Positions 1-9,127 are shown, counted from the stretch's first letter. The stretch is 64,000 nucleotides of DNA from JAJDXO01 sp965221855 (GCA_965221855.1 CBDCSV010000001.1:1-64000), one strand, 5' to 3'. Notes: generated by a model not told the origin, from the sequence alone. Program-made: numbers and translations.

Positions 1-538
1 TCTTGCAGGCCAGCACCACGCCGTCGAGCATCAGCGCCTTGTAGGCGTTCTTCAGCGGCCGGCGGTGGAATGCGGCGACCGACAGATCGAGGGTCTTGGC
101 GACCCGGCTCACCGTCGCGGCCGAGACCGGACGCCCGAGCAGGGCAAGCAGGACCTCGCCGACCTTGCGGGTCGAGAGCCCCAGCACGAAGCCGGCCAGG
201 ATGGCGCGGTCGATCTCTGGAGCGCGCCTTGCGTAGCTCTTCAGAACCTCGGTCGGGCAGAAGTGCCGGGTGCGCGGCACGTTGAGCTCGATGTCGCCGA
301 GCTCGCTGAGCAGGCGGCGCCGGTAGGTGCCGTTGCGCCGGTCGCGCATAGCGCTGCCATCGAGGCCGTCGAGCCAGCGATCCACCGCCTCGGCCATCCG
401 GCCCTCGATGATCTCGGCCAGCGCCTGGCGGCCAAGCGGGCGATAACCCTCGCCCCAGTCCAATCCGCCTGCTTGCATCTCCTTCACCACCTCAAAGGCT
501 TGTGGTAGGTTCTCAATCGTTACAGCTTGCTGTGGCAT
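1..538 (-). CDS. IS256-family transposase, N-terminal part (runs off the window)
   Basis: This is the N-terminal portion of a mutator-type (IS256 family) DDE transposase. The start at 538 gives MPQQAVTIENLPQAFEV, identical to copy 3. An upstream in-frame ATG at 601 lies within the IS end and is a less likely start. The visible part covers the N-terminal DNA-binding region and reaches the first catalytic aspartate segment (LDGVVLACK) at the very edge. The remaining two thirds is outside the window, so whether the gene is intact is unknown. Confidence 0.9.
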   Translation of the reverse strand, partial: MPQQAVTIENLPQAFEVVKEMQAGGLDWGEGYRPLGRQALAEIIEGRMAEAVDRWLDGLDGSAMRDRRNGTYRRRLLSELGDIELNVPRTRHFCPTEVLKSYARRAPEIDRAILAGFVLGLSTRKVGEVLLALLGRPVSAATVSRVAKTLDLSVAAFHRRPLKNAYKALMLDGVVLACK

Positions 539-617
539 CGGGGTGCTCCTTCTTGCGGTTGTCGTGAACCACAGGGAGTACCCCACTCCCGCCTGACACA
601 TAAATCCTTACGTTACC
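1..617 (-). mobile_element. IS256-family insertion sequence, copy 1 (cut by window edge)
   Basis: The sequence from 1 to 617 matches the complete IS256-family copies at 16287-17566 and 54065-55344. Its outer end reads GGTAACGTAAGGATTTATG on the minus strand, ending at 617, the same end as copy 2. The other end lies before base 1, so its target duplication cannot be checked. The outer ~200 bases of this copy (transposase N-terminus) resemble copy 3 more than copy 2. Confidence 0.93.
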
Positions 618-907
618 TTCGCGTCGGAGGAGCGCCGCACCCGCTTCAGGGTAGGGAATCCCGTCTCAAATTTCCACAACCCATTGAACTGCCTTCATTT
701 TTTTGGGATTTACCTGCGGCCCGCGGGCATGCCGCTGGGACGCCGTGCCCGTTGCCCGCGCCGATTATTACTCCTGATAACATTTTCCGGATTCACGCCC
801 GTGAGGCGCGCTAGGGCCGGATTCGGTTGCCCACACGCCGCCCACGCGCCGCCATGACCGCCGGAACACCGTAACCCGGCGGCCCCGTCCGTCCACTCCG
901 GCGCGGC
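618..907. other. Gene-free stretch between IS256 copy 1 and the Cre-like recombinase
   Basis: No convincing reading frame is seen on either strand. The only recognisable element is the lox-arm-like half-site at 767-779. Confidence 0.6.
767..779 (+). repeat. Lox-arm-like half-site downstream of the Cre-like recombinase
   Basis: ATTACTCCTGATA matches the left arm of the 34-bp site at 1929-1962 (ATTACTCCCGATA) at 12 of 13 positions. No inverted partner arm follows at the expected 8-base spacing, so this is only a half-site. It sits on the other side of the recombinase gene from the full site. Confidence 0.5.
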
Positions 908-1891
908 TCAGGCCCGTCCCTGCATCCGCGCCAGTTGCGCCGCGCCGCTGCGCCGCGCCAATAGCCGCTTGCCGTAGCGGTTCACCATGGAGGGCGACTT
1001 CCACCGCCCGGCCTGGAGGATCGCCGGAAGCTCGATGCCGGCGGCGATCATGTCCTGGGCCGCGCCGACGCGGGCGCTGTGCCCCGAGAGGCCTCCAACC
1101 ACTGTGTCCGGCAGGCCCGCCTCCCGCGCCATCGCCTTGAAGATGCGCGGCACCTGGCTCGGGTCGAGCCCCTCGCCGAGCTCGCCGCCCTTGGCGACCG
1201 AACGGAATAGTTTTCCATCTACGATTCCGGCCCTGTCGAGCCACTTGCGCACCAGCCGGACGGTATCGCGCGCGAGGTAGAGGCGTTCGCCGCGCCCCTC
1301 GCCGTCTGTCTTGGAGCGGCGCACCAGCAGCGTCCCGTCGCCGCCGATTTCCTCAAGAAAATCAGATACTTCCAGAGACGTGAGTTCGGTGCGCCGCAGC
1401 ATGGTGTCGTAGGCGACGGCAAGCAGCGCCCGGTTGCGGTCGTCGATCAGCCTGTCCCCCGCGGCCTCCAGCAAACGCCGGCGCAGCGGCCCGGTCATGC
1501 CGTGCGCCTGATCCTGACGCCGCCCCTTGACGCGGTGCATGCGCCTGAGCGCGAGCCGCACGGCCGGGCTCTTGAGGATCTTGCCGCATCCGGTCTCCCG
1601 GTGGACCTTGGCGATGCTGGCGGCGTAGCGGCGCACCGTGGCCGGGGACTTCACCTCCGCCATCGCGTCGACGAAGGCGGCGACCGTCTCGGGCGCCGCC
1701 GGCAAGACCCTCTCTCCGCGTTGGTTGCACCACTCGGCATAGATGGCGAGATCGGACCTGAGCGCCCGTTCGGTATTGCTCGAGAACGCGCCGTTTGTTG
1801 CCTGCAGGAACCGTTGGAGCCGCGTCGCGAGCGCCGGTGCGAGTTCCTGTCCCGTCTTCTCGCAGGGGTCGAACGGGGGTTCGAGATACAT
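908..1891 (-). CDS. Cre-like tyrosine site-specific recombinase
   Basis: 327-residue tyrosine recombinase that cuts and rejoins DNA at a pair of short sites. The C-terminal catalytic part carries the first arginine (LRRTEL, ~165), then SGHSARVGAAQDM (~268), GRW (~292) and the NRY tyrosine (~301). The SGHSARVGAA block, and a tryptophan where many recombinases have the second histidine, are features of phage P1 Cre. The N-terminal half looks like a SAM-like core-binding domain. The start at 1891 has a GGAGG about 9 bases upstream. A 34-bp lox-shaped site lies 38 bases upstream of the start. Elements of this kind resolve dimers or integrate and excise DNA; which applies here is not known. Confidence 0.85.
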   Translation of the reverse strand: MYLEPPFDPCEKTGQELAPALATRLQRFLQATNGAFSSNTERALRSDLAIYAEWCNQRGERVLPAAPETVAAFVDAMAEVKSPATVRRYAASIAKVHRETGCGKILKSPAVRLALRRMHRVKGRRQDQAHGMTGPLRRRLLEAAGDRLIDDRNRALLAVAYDTMLRRTELTSLEVSDFLEEIGGDGTLLVRRSKTDGEGRGERLYLARDTVRLVRKWLDRAGIVDGKLFRSVAKGGELGEGLDPSQVPRIFKAMAREAGLPDTVVGGLSGHSARVGAAQDMIAAGIELPAILQAGRWKSPSMVNRYGKRLLARRSGAAQLARMQGRA

Positions 1892-1928
1892 ATGCGCGCC
1901 TCCGGTCCGTCCAATCGAGAGCCCGCAG

Positions 1929-1962
1929 ATTACTCCCGATAACGACAGTTATCGCGAGTAAT
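1929..1962. repeat. loxP-shaped recombination site (13-8-13)
   Basis: Left arm ATTACTCCCGATA (1929-1941), 8-base asymmetric spacer ACGACAGT (1942-1949), right arm TATCGCGAGTAAT (1950-1962). The arms are inverted repeats with one mismatch in 13, and the 34-base geometry is that of loxP. The sequence itself is unlike loxP. The site lies just upstream of the Cre-like gene, so it could also serve as its operator. Assignment as the recombination site is inference. Confidence 0.7.
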
Positions 1963-2334
1963 CCGTAACCCCGGAAGAGAGATTGGGTATGGGAATTTTG
2001 ACATTACTGTACATCGTTTTACCGGGTGCTTGCGACCCTGCAGCAGCGGCGTCCCGCGTCTTGAAACGGTAGAGAGCACCCGGCGCCGCTCCCATGCCCC
2101 CCCATGCCCCCCCCCGGCCCCGCTCGGGTTCGCGCACCCTGGCGCTGTCCGGCGCGGGCCTCGTGAGGTTCGTTCCCTGGGCTGCGGCCCAGGACATAGC
2201 AGTTACGAGTTGGGGCAGACATTGGCTTGTCGCAATAAGGGATTTCGGCGTCTCCGCAACGTCGCCCGGCAGCTATGAACATGCTGCGAGCCCTGCCCGG
2301 TTCTTCGGATTTTCTGTTTTCACCGGGAACTTCC
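1963..2334. other. Gene-free stretch between lox-like site and secreted protein gene
   Basis: No gene recognised. It contains a C-run-rich patch around 2097-2120 and the leader of the next gene. Confidence 0.5.
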
Positions 2335-3738
2335 ATGCACAGTGAAACAAATGGCCGCCTCACGCGGCGTTTCGCGGCCCGACTGCTTCTGGGCCTCTGC
2401 CTGCTGGCGGCGGCCGCCGCCAGCGCCCAGGCGCAGGGCATGGAGCAACTGGTGAGGAATTTCGGCCAGCTACACAGCTCGGTCAACACCGCCGATACGA
2501 TAGTTGCGCAGGCGTTCACCACGGGCAGCGCGCGCGCCTACGAGCTCTACAGCGTCCGGCTCTTTTTCGGGCCGACCGGCTCCGAGGACGACGACGGCAT
2601 CCTCGTCCGCATTGCCCCGGACCTGAACGGCCAACCCGACCTGAGCGATCCGGCGGAGGTCATCTCGCTGACCGGTCCGACGCCGATCGCCGAAAACAGC
2701 GGCGGCAACATATTCCGCGCGCCGCGGGGCACGGAACTTTCAGGGACTACGACCTACCATGTCGTCGTCACCGCCGCGGACGGAACGGGGACAATAGCGC
2801 CCTACAGCTTGAGATGGACCGCCGGGAACGGGCAAACCGACGCAAAGGGGGACGGTTGGTCGATCGCCAACAACAGAAACCAGAAGCAGAATGACTCGGA
2901 TAGCTGGGGGAGCCGCGCCCAAGCGCTCCTTATCCGCATCGACGGGAGGGTCTCCTCGAATGCGCGGCTGAGCGGGCTTGCGCTCAGCAATGCGGCGGAC
3001 GATTCGGCCATCGCGTTCTCACCGCGCTTCCTGGCGTCCAGGACGAGCTACGCGGCGACCGTCGCGAAGGAGGTGACGCGGGTGACCGTGGCGCCGGCGA
3101 CCGAGCATATCGGCGCGACCGTCGCCTGGCTGAACGCCTCCAACAGCCCGCTCACGGACGCGGACACGAACAAGGACGGCTTCCAGGTCGATCTCCCGAC
3201 GGTGGGCGCGAACCCGATCCGGATGCGGGTGACGGCCGGGAACGGCACCACGAGGCTGACCTACAACCTGACGGTGACGCGCCGGGGCTCCTCGGACGCC
3301 ACCCTGAGCGGGCTTGCGCTCACCAATGCGGCGGACGATTCGGCCATCGCGCTCTCCCCCGGCTTCTCGCCGTCCACGATGATCTACAGGGCGACTGCGG
3401 GGCTGGGCGGCCCATGCCGCCCCGCCCCGCTTCGAGGATGGGGATATTCCCATCCGGTTGCAGACCGAGGCCGACCTCCTGGCGGAGGCCGAGTGGGCGC
3501 TGTTGGCCTGGGAGAATCCCGGGGTGGAGGCATGGCGCTCGCCCTTCTGGTCCGGCATACCCATGCTCATCGGCGAACCCGAACCCGAGCCCTTGTAGGC
3601 ATGCGCGTCCAAAGCTTCGCCGCCGGAATCAGCGCCGGTGACCTCAATCTCGGGATGTGGAAATGGAACTCCAACAGACCGGTCCACGTGGACCTGATCG
3701 ACGAGAAGAGCCGGCTCTCTGGAGGTCAGACTCATTGA
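2335..3738 (+). CDS. Secreted protein with cadherin-like beta-sandwich repeats, 3' end chimeric
   Basis: The start at 2335 follows a GGGAA-type ribosome site and gives a clear Sec signal peptide (RR, then LLLGLCLLAAAAASAQAQ), so the product should be exported. The N-terminal ~200 residues form a putative binding module. Two repeats then begin SSNARLSGLALSNAADDSA and SSDATLSGLALTNAADDSA and resemble the cadherin-like beta-sandwich domain (PF12733 type). The second repeat stops abruptly after IYRAT near 3400. From there the frame gives low-complexity Arg/Gly-rich residues while another frame looks coding, so the natural C-terminus has been lost at a junction. Function unknown; adhesion or surface binding is a guess. 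Confidence 0.6.
   Translation: MHSETNGRLTRRFAARLLLGLCLLAAAAASAQAQGMEQLVRNFGQLHSSVNTADTIVAQAFTTGSARAYELYSVRLFFGPTGSEDDDGILVRIAPDLNGQPDLSDPAEVISLTGPTPIAENSGGNIFRAPRGTELSGTTTYHVVVTAADGTGTIAPYSLRWTAGNGQTDAKGDGWSIANNRNQKQNDSDSWGSRAQALLIRIDGRVSSNARLSGLALSNAADDSAIAFSPRFLASRTSYAATVAKEVTRVTVAPATEHIGATVAWLNASNSPLTDADTNKDGFQVDLPTVGANPIRMRVTAGNGTTRLTYNLTVTRRGSSDATLSGLALTNAADDSAIALSPGFSPSTMIYRATAGLGGPCRPAPLRGWGYSHPVADRGRPPGGGRVGAVGLGESRGGGMALALLVRHTHAHRRTRTRALVGMRVQSFAAGISAGDLNLGMWKWNSNRPVHVDLIDEKSRLSGGQTH
3383..3598 (+). pseudogene. C-terminal fragment of an unknown protein
   Basis: In the frame ending at the TAG of 3596-3598 the translation has natural protein character (for example LQTEADLLAEAEWALLAW and FWSGIPMLIGEPEPEPL) and no start of its own. 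It begins about where the secreted protein loses its similarity to its own repeat, so 3383-3405 is probably a recombination junction. I do not recognise the family. Confidence 0.45.
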
Positions 3739-3785
3739 GCAGGTGTCGTGCCAATTCCTTTCCCGTGTGGTTCGGCGATGCACCG

Positions 3786-4958
3786 CTATTCGGCTGCATC
3801 GAGATCCCGTTCGATGCTGTCTCCGATGCGCGCTGCGGACGCCTTGACGGTGTCGCGGGCGAGATGGGCGTAGCGGGCCGTCGTCTGGACCTGCGTATGG
3901 CCCAACAACTTGCCAATCATCGGCAGGCCCTCGCCAAGTGCCAGCGCGCGGGAAGCGAACGAGTGCCGGAGATCGTGGATCCGCACGTCGTCGAGCTTGG
4001 CGCGCTCCCGGATGCGTCGCCAAGGATGCTGCAGGTCAGTCAGATGACTGCCCGGCTTCTTACCCGCTATCACCCAGGGATTGTCGTCGTCGCGGGGCAG
4101 GGAGGCTAGCAGCCGCACCGCCGAAGGCGCCAATGGTACTGCCCTTCCGCCGGTCTTGGTGTCGGGAAGCCGCAGTTCGCCTGCGTCGAGGTCGACATGC
4201 TCCCAGCGCAGCTTTTGGATCTCCGACAGCCGGCAGCCGGTCAGCATCAGGAGACGGATCGCGACCATCGCCGAGCGGCTCTCCGACCCGTCCTCCAGGA
4301 TCTCGTCAAGAACCCGGCCGAGCCGGTTGAACTCGTCCGCGCTCAGGAAGCGTTCACGCTTCTCCTCCTTGTAGCGTTTGACATGCAGGCAGGGGTTCGA
4401 GCCGTCGGTGCGCAGGCCCCAAATCTCCGCCAAATTGAACATCTTCGAAAGTACTCCCAGGGTCCGGTTGGCCTGATACGGTGTCTCACGCATGCTGTGG
4501 TGCAGTTTGAATATGTCGCTCCTCTGGATATCCTCCACCTTGCGGGTTCCGATCTTGGGGTCGATAAAGAACTTCACAGACCGATTGTATTCGTACGCTG
4601 TGCTCGGTTTGCAATGGACCGGGACGTACTCTTCCAGAAACCGCTGGCCCAAAACCTTCATCGTCGCCGCCTTGCGGCCCTCGTCCCGAAGGGCGGCCGG
4701 ATCCTTACCGCCCTTGGCATCGGAGATCAGCGCCATGGCGCGTCGCCGGGCCGTATCTGGAGCCACCGCGCCGTGGCGGCCCAGCGTCATGCGGCGCAGC
4801 CGCCCGTTGGCGCGGAATTGGACGACATAGTACTTGCGTCCCGAGGCGCGAACACGGAGCCCGAACCCCGGAAGATCGTTGTCCCAGTAGAACTTGTCGG
4901 TTCCGTCCCCGGTTATTCTGTCTACGGTTCGCTTTGTGATTTTGATCTGAGCAGGCAT
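3786..4958 (-). CDS. P4-type tyrosine integrase
   Basis: 390-residue integrase of the P4/DUF4102 type, which inserts genomic islands into the 3' ends of tRNA genes. The N-terminal arm-binding domain contains DLPGFGLRVRASGRKYYVVQ. A core-binding domain follows, then the catalytic residues: LTGCRLSEI (Arg), HDLRHSFAS (His-x-x-Arg), LLGHTQVQTTARYAHL (His and Tyr). The start at 4958 (MPAQIKITKR) is preferred over an in-frame upstream ATG because family members begin at this point. Its 5' end faces the tRNA-fMet 3' half at 5175-5219, the usual position of an island integrase beside its attachment site. All catalytic residues are present. Confidence 0.92.
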   Translation of the reverse strand: MPAQIKITKRTVDRITGDGTDKFYWDNDLPGFGLRVRASGRKYYVVQFRANGRLRRMTLGRHGAVAPDTARRRAMALISDAKGGKDPAALRDEGRKAATMKVLGQRFLEEYVPVHCKPSTAYEYNRSVKFFIDPKIGTRKVEDIQRSDIFKLHHSMRETPYQANRTLGVLSKMFNLAEIWGLRTDGSNPCLHVKRYKEEKRERFLSADEFNRLGRVLDEILEDGSESRSAMVAIRLLMLTGCRLSEIQKLRWEHVDLDAGELRLPDTKTGGRAVPLAPSAVRLLASLPRDDDNPWVIAGKKPGSHLTDLQHPWRRIRERAKLDDVRIHDLRHSFASRALALGEGLPMIGKLLGHTQVQTTARYAHLARDTVKASAARIGDSIERDLDAAE

Positions 4959-5174
4959 GGCAGTTTCCTGGCAAGTCGAACAGGGGGAGGACCATATCAC
5001 ATTGGGAATCACATGGGAATCACTAGGATTACAAACTCCGCGTATCTGTGCGCACGATTGTCGTGATGATCAGCTCTTCTATCGCCCAAAACCCCTGTTA
5101 AACCGCCAATTATCATAGTTGAGCGCTTCTCTGCGCATACATAATGGCAATTGTCGTTTCGATACCTATGCAAA

Positions 5175-5219
5175 CTCATAACCTGAAGGTCGCAGGTTCG
5201 AATCCTGCCCCCGCAACCA
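5175..5219 (+). other. 3' half of initiator tRNA-fMet(CAT): attachment-site scar
   Basis: These 45 bases read as the anticodon loop CTCATAA, the 3' side of the anticodon stem, the variable loop, a perfect T arm (GCAGG/CCTGC around TTCGAAT) and the acceptor end CCCCCGCAACCA. The 5' half (acceptor start, D arm, 5' anticodon stem) is missing, so this is not a functional tRNA. P4-type integrases duplicate exactly such 3' ends on integration, and one is encoded 217 bases away. Confidence 0.85.
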
Positions 5220-5220
5220 A

Positions 5221-5264
5221 AAAATCCCCTCTTTTCAATATGATAGAGGGGATTTTATTTTTCC
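5221..5264 (+). terminator. Intrinsic terminator following the tRNA-fMet half
   Basis: AAAATCCCCTC (5221-5231) and GAGGGGATTTT (5246-5256) form an 11-bp stem with a 14-base loop, followed by a T-rich tail. It directly follows the CCA end, as expected for the terminator of the original tRNA gene. Confidence 0.85.
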
Positions 5265-5503
5265 TCAACAGCGCAACATCGTTCAGGTACCGTATAGGTA
5301 CCATTTTGAATCAATCTTCCGCCTACCAAGGCCGCGCCCATGCTTCGGGCGCCTCTGCCGGGATCTCGCCACACGCCCCCAATTCGCCACCTCCGCAACC
5401 TTACCCCGCAACCTTACCCTTGTCCGCCTTGCAGTTCCTCGTTCACCAGTTCCCGGTTCGTCCGCTGCCAGACATATTCCATGATTGGAACGGTCTCCAG
5501 CGC

Positions 5504-5757
5504 CTAGCCATCGAGGAGGGCCTTCGCGGTCGCGGCGTAGGTTTTCCAATCCATGTTCCCGGCGCCCTTCAGCACATGGGCGCTGCGCAGCATCCGAAGC
5601 GCCCAGTCCTCGCGACGCGGCTCCAGACGGGCGAAGAACCGGGCCCTCAGCCGGTCCGCCTCGCCGGATTCATCCATCGCCTGCTGAAGGACCGCCGTTC
5701 CCGCCGACCAGCCCTTCACCACGCGGTAATCGTCCGGCCACGCCGCGCTGAGCCCTT
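5504..5757 (-). pseudogene. C-terminal fragment of an unknown protein, cut by IS1634 remnant
   Basis: From about 5757 down to the stop at 5504 one frame has natural protein composition (AWPDDYRVVKGW, LRARFFARLEPRREDWALR, ending TAATAKALLDG) but no start of its own. Upstream the same frame runs into the transposase remnant out of register. A short open stretch in another frame follows (MEYVWQRTNRELVNEEL), possibly the next gene of the same lost operon. Family not recognised. Confidence 0.5.
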
Positions 5758-6921
5758 GGCCCGGGAGCGCACCAGGAAGCGCCTGCCTCCGTTGTCGATC
5801 TCGACCTCGGTCAGCGCGTCGAGGTCGCACAGGATGTCGGCCCATTCCGCCTTGATCCCGGCTTCGGCCATGCTCAGGAACAACTCCTTCTGCATCAGAA
5901 GGGCGAGGAACGAGCAGAACACGTGGCCGCGGATGAACGCGGTCATCGCGCCGCCATCGCTCAGCACCTCTTCGCGAACCTCCTTGCTGGCGCGCGGGCG
6001 AGCGCCCAGGATGTATTGCCAGCCGCGCGCCTCAATCGCCGCCATGGTGCCCTTGCTGATCATCCCCCGGTCCGCCACCAGGCACACCGAGCGGATCCCG
6101 AAGCGGTGCTGAAGACGCTGGGCAACTGCCTCCAGCGCCGTCACGTCGGCGACGTTCCCCGGCCACATCTCCGAACACACCGGTCGTCCGTCCTGGGTCA
6201 GCACCAGGCCCAGCACCATCTGGCGGCAGTCCGGACGGCGGTCCTTGGAGCGCCCGTGGCGCCCGATGGTCCGGCCGCCTCGGCCGGTGAAGTAGAGCGA
6301 GGTGGTGTCGAAGAACACCAGGTCGAGCTCAGTGAACAGATCCCGATGGCGCGCGAACAGCGCCTCCTCGACCTGATCCTTGACGCAGCGCGGCGCGTGG
6401 GTGGCGTGGTGCTGGTCGGCCTCCGGCAGCGGCTCACCCAGCCACGCCATCGCCCGGTACAGGTGCTGAAGCTCCAACTCGGATGCCCCGTCGATGACCT
6501 GGTCGCGCATCCAGCCGCAGGCCGCGCGGTCGGAGCCCGAGACCATGATGCGGTGGAGCACGCTGGCGAAGATCGCGCGCTCGACATCGAACCGGAAGCG
6601 CCGCCCGGCAACAAGCGCGTGCACGATCCCTTGGCAGCCGCTGCTCTGCCAAAGCTCCTCGAACACCAGGGCGGGGCCGATATGGCGCACCTCGACGCCG
6701 TCCTCGCCGTCGTCGCTCCCCGGCTGGGCGGCGAGCACCATGATCTGCTCGGAGAAGCGGCAGGCGGATTGCACCAGCCGGTCGAGGGTGCCGGTTTCCT
6801 GGAGATGGTCGAGGCGGCCGAGGGTTGCGATGACGCGCTGGCGGACCTTCTTGCCGTCTCGGTGGTTCTCGACGATCTGGATGTAGGTGTTGGGCCCGCT
6901 GACCTTGGCGCGGCAGAACAT
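5716..6921 (-). pseudogene. IS1634-family transposase with internal deletion
   Basis: The N-terminal part is typical of the IS1634 (IS4 superfamily) transposase: TYIQIVENHRDGKKVRQR, then the first catalytic aspartate in FFDTTSLYF (~205) and the second in VADRGMIS (~280). After ASKEVREEVLSDGGAM (~323) the sequence jumps to FIRGHVFCSFLALLMQKEL, which in complete proteins lies well downstream of the third catalytic acidic residue. The segment holding that residue is therefore deleted in frame. The 3' end then breaks off at about 5757 into foreign sequence. The element cannot encode an active enzyme; the inverted repeats could not be fixed. Confidence 0.8.
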
Positions 6922-7129
6922 GGGGCGCCTCCATCAAGACACTACATATTGTGCCCCTAAACTGCCCGAATACAAATAAAAAAATAGCAAAACCTACCGT
7001 AACTTCCTCCCCATATGTGGCACCACATATTTGCTGCTCGCACACCGGAACAAGACAATAAAGCACGGAACTCCGCGGTCTCTTCAGCCGCCGATCACCA
7101 AATCAAAGCACAAACTGTCGAAGATAAGG

Positions 7130-9127
7130 CTAACTCGGTTTTCGCCTCGGGGCATGTTCGTCGAGGAACGCCCGGCAGAGCGCCGCCGACTTCGTGTACC
7201 CGGCAGGCGGCTTGATCCCCTTGCGCTTCGCGATCAAGGCCGCGAACTTCCGCATCTTCGCCGTCGGCGGCCTGTCCCCGCCGCCATGGGCTTCGCCGGG
7301 CAACGCTGCCCCTGCATCCGCGCCGCGCTCCCCCAGCCGGCCGATAATGCGCCGGGCCGAGTCGCACACCGCGTCGATCGCCCCCGTCATCTGCTGCCGG
7401 CCCGTCAGCACATCGTCGAGCAGGCATTCGAACTCCGCCGTAACGCCAGGATCGACCAGCGCGGGGTCGGCGTGCTTCAGTACGCCGAACAGCGCGAGCC
7501 CCCGGTCGGTGGGCACGATGTTCTTCCCCTTGGCCGTCAGGAACCCCTGCTTCTTCAGGCCCGCGATGATCTCCGCCCGCGTCGCCGGCGTACCGATCCC
7601 CTTCGCCTCCCGCAGCCGCTCGCGGAGCGCCTCGTCCTCGACGAAGCGCCAGGCGTTCTGCATCGCCTCGATCAGCGTGCCCTCCCGGTAGCGGGGCGGA
7701 GGACGGGTCTCCTTGTCCTCGATCTTCGTATCGCGGAGACGCACGGCCTCCCCGTCCCGCAACGGCGGCAGCGCCTGCGCCGCCTCGCCCTTCTCCTCGT
7801 CCGGCTTCCAGTCCGGAAAAGCGTCGCGCCAGCCGGCTTCAATGGGCTGGCGCCCGGTGGCCCGGAACCCGAACCCCCGTACGTCCAGCGTCACCGTGGT
7901 CTGACGGTAGCGGTAGTCCGGCATGACCGAGGCCAGGTAGGACCGCGCCACCGCATCGAACAGCTTCTTCTCGTCCGCCGTGAGCCGCGGCCAGACCTCG
8001 CGGAGATCGCCGATCTTGTTCACGTTGGGGATGATCGCGTGATGGCTCGCGCCCTCCAGCCCCTTGTCGTGGAAGGCCCCGTCCCGGCCCTTGCGGACCA
8101 TCGGCGGCGACGGCACCGGAATGGCCGCGTAGGCCCGCCCCGCCCGCAGCCCCGCGACGATCTTCGGCGCGTCCCCGGCGGCGCTCTCCGGCAGGTGGCG
8201 CACCTCGGCACGGGGGTAGGTCAGGATCTTCTTGCCTTCCCCGTCGTAGAGTTCCTGCGCCACCTCCAGCGTCTTCGACGCCGTCCAGCCGAAACGCGAG
8301 CTGCACAGCTTCTGCAGCGACGGCAGGTCGTGCAGCCGCGGGGGACGCTGGCGCTTGTCCTCGACGCGCACGCCGAGCGGCCCCTCGAAGTCCCGCACGG
8401 CCTCGACGACCGCCTCCGCCTTGGCGCGTTTCACGATGCGCTCCTTCGGCGCGTGCCGCATCCTGAAGGCGCCGCCTTCGGCGTGCGCCGTCGTCACCAC
8501 CTCGAAGTATGCCTTCGGTACGAACGCCCGGATCTCCAACTCGCGGCGGCACGCGATCGCCAGCGTCGGCGTCTTCACCCGCCCGATCCCGATCACGCCC
8601 CGCGAGTCCCGGCCCAGCGTGACCGTTGCCGTCCGCGTCAGCGACAGGTTGTAGATCTGGTCCGCCTGCCGGCGGGCCACCGCCGCCTCGTAGAGCCTGA
8701 TGTGTTCGCCGTTGGGACGGGCGCGCCGGAACGCCCCGCGGATGGTCTCCGCGTCCTGCGCCGTGAACATCACCCGCATCACATCCCCCCGGTAGCGGCA
8801 GTGCTCCAGGATCTCCTGGCCGATCAACTGCCCCTCGCGGTCGCAGTCGGTGGCGAGCCACACCCGGTCCGCCGTCTTCAGCGCGGCCCGGATCGCCTTC
8901 AGCTTCGCCGCCTTGTTGCCGCCGGTGGCGGGTTTGGTGCCGTAGAGCCCGTCCGGCTTCAGCAGGGCCGTCGACCAGCGTTTCCAGGCCGGGTTGACGT
9001 CCTCGGGTTCACACAGGTCCAGCAGGTGGCCCTCCGCCGCGAGGACCTCCCCGTAGCGGGAACCCACGGCGGCCCGCACATCCTTCGCCTGGCTCGCTTT
9101 CTCCGTAATGACGATCTGGCGCGTCAC
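7130..9127 (-). CDS. topB: DNA topoisomerase III (type IA)
   Basis: 665 residues, close to the usual topoisomerase III length. It relaxes and decatenates DNA through single-strand passage, often with RecQ. The N-terminal TOPRIM domain shows ITEKASQAKDV with the catalytic glutamate and ATDCDREGQ (the DxDxE triad, ~93). The active-site tyrosine lies in KKILTYPRAEVRHLPE (~304), with AE in place of the more common TD after YPR. KGIGTPATRAEII is the conserved C-terminal motif. The gene overlaps the recQ stop by 4 bases (ATGA), so the two are translated together. Copies of this type are common on conjugative plasmids and integrative elements, and this one is probably such a copy rather than the chromosomal gene. 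Confidence 0.95.
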   Translation of the reverse strand: MTRQIVITEKASQAKDVRAAVGSRYGEVLAAEGHLLDLCEPEDVNPAWKRWSTALLKPDGLYGTKPATGGNKAAKLKAIRAALKTADRVWLATDCDREGQLIGQEILEHCRYRGDVMRVMFTAQDAETIRGAFRRARPNGEHIRLYEAAVARRQADQIYNLSLTRTATVTLGRDSRGVIGIGRVKTPTLAIACRRELEIRAFVPKAYFEVVTTAHAEGGAFRMRHAPKERIVKRAKAEAVVEAVRDFEGPLGVRVEDKRQRPPRLHDLPSLQKLCSSRFGWTASKTLEVAQELYDGEGKKILTYPRAEVRHLPESAAGDAPKIVAGLRAGRAYAAIPVPSPPMVRKGRDGAFHDKGLEGASHHAIIPNVNKIGDLREVWPRLTADEKKLFDAVARSYLASVMPDYRYRQTTVTLDVRGFGFRATGRQPIEAGWRDAFPDWKPDEEKGEAAQALPPLRDGEAVRLRDTKIEDKETRPPPRYREGTLIEAMQNAWRFVEDEALRERLREAKGIGTPATRAEIIAGLKKQGFLTAKGKNIVPTDRGLALFGVLKHADPALVDPGVTAEFECLLDDVLTGRQQMTGAIDAVCDSARRIIGRLGERGADAGAALPGEAHGGGDRPPTAKMRKFAALIAKRKGIKPPAGYTKSAALCRAFLDEHAPRRKPS

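Noticed and set aside
767..800. Second complete lox-like site
   Set aside because: Only the left arm matches; the bases at the expected right-arm position show no inverted repeat.
5175..5219. Functional tRNA-Met gene
   Set aside because: Only the 3' half is present; the acceptor 5' strand, D arm and 5' anticodon stem are missing.
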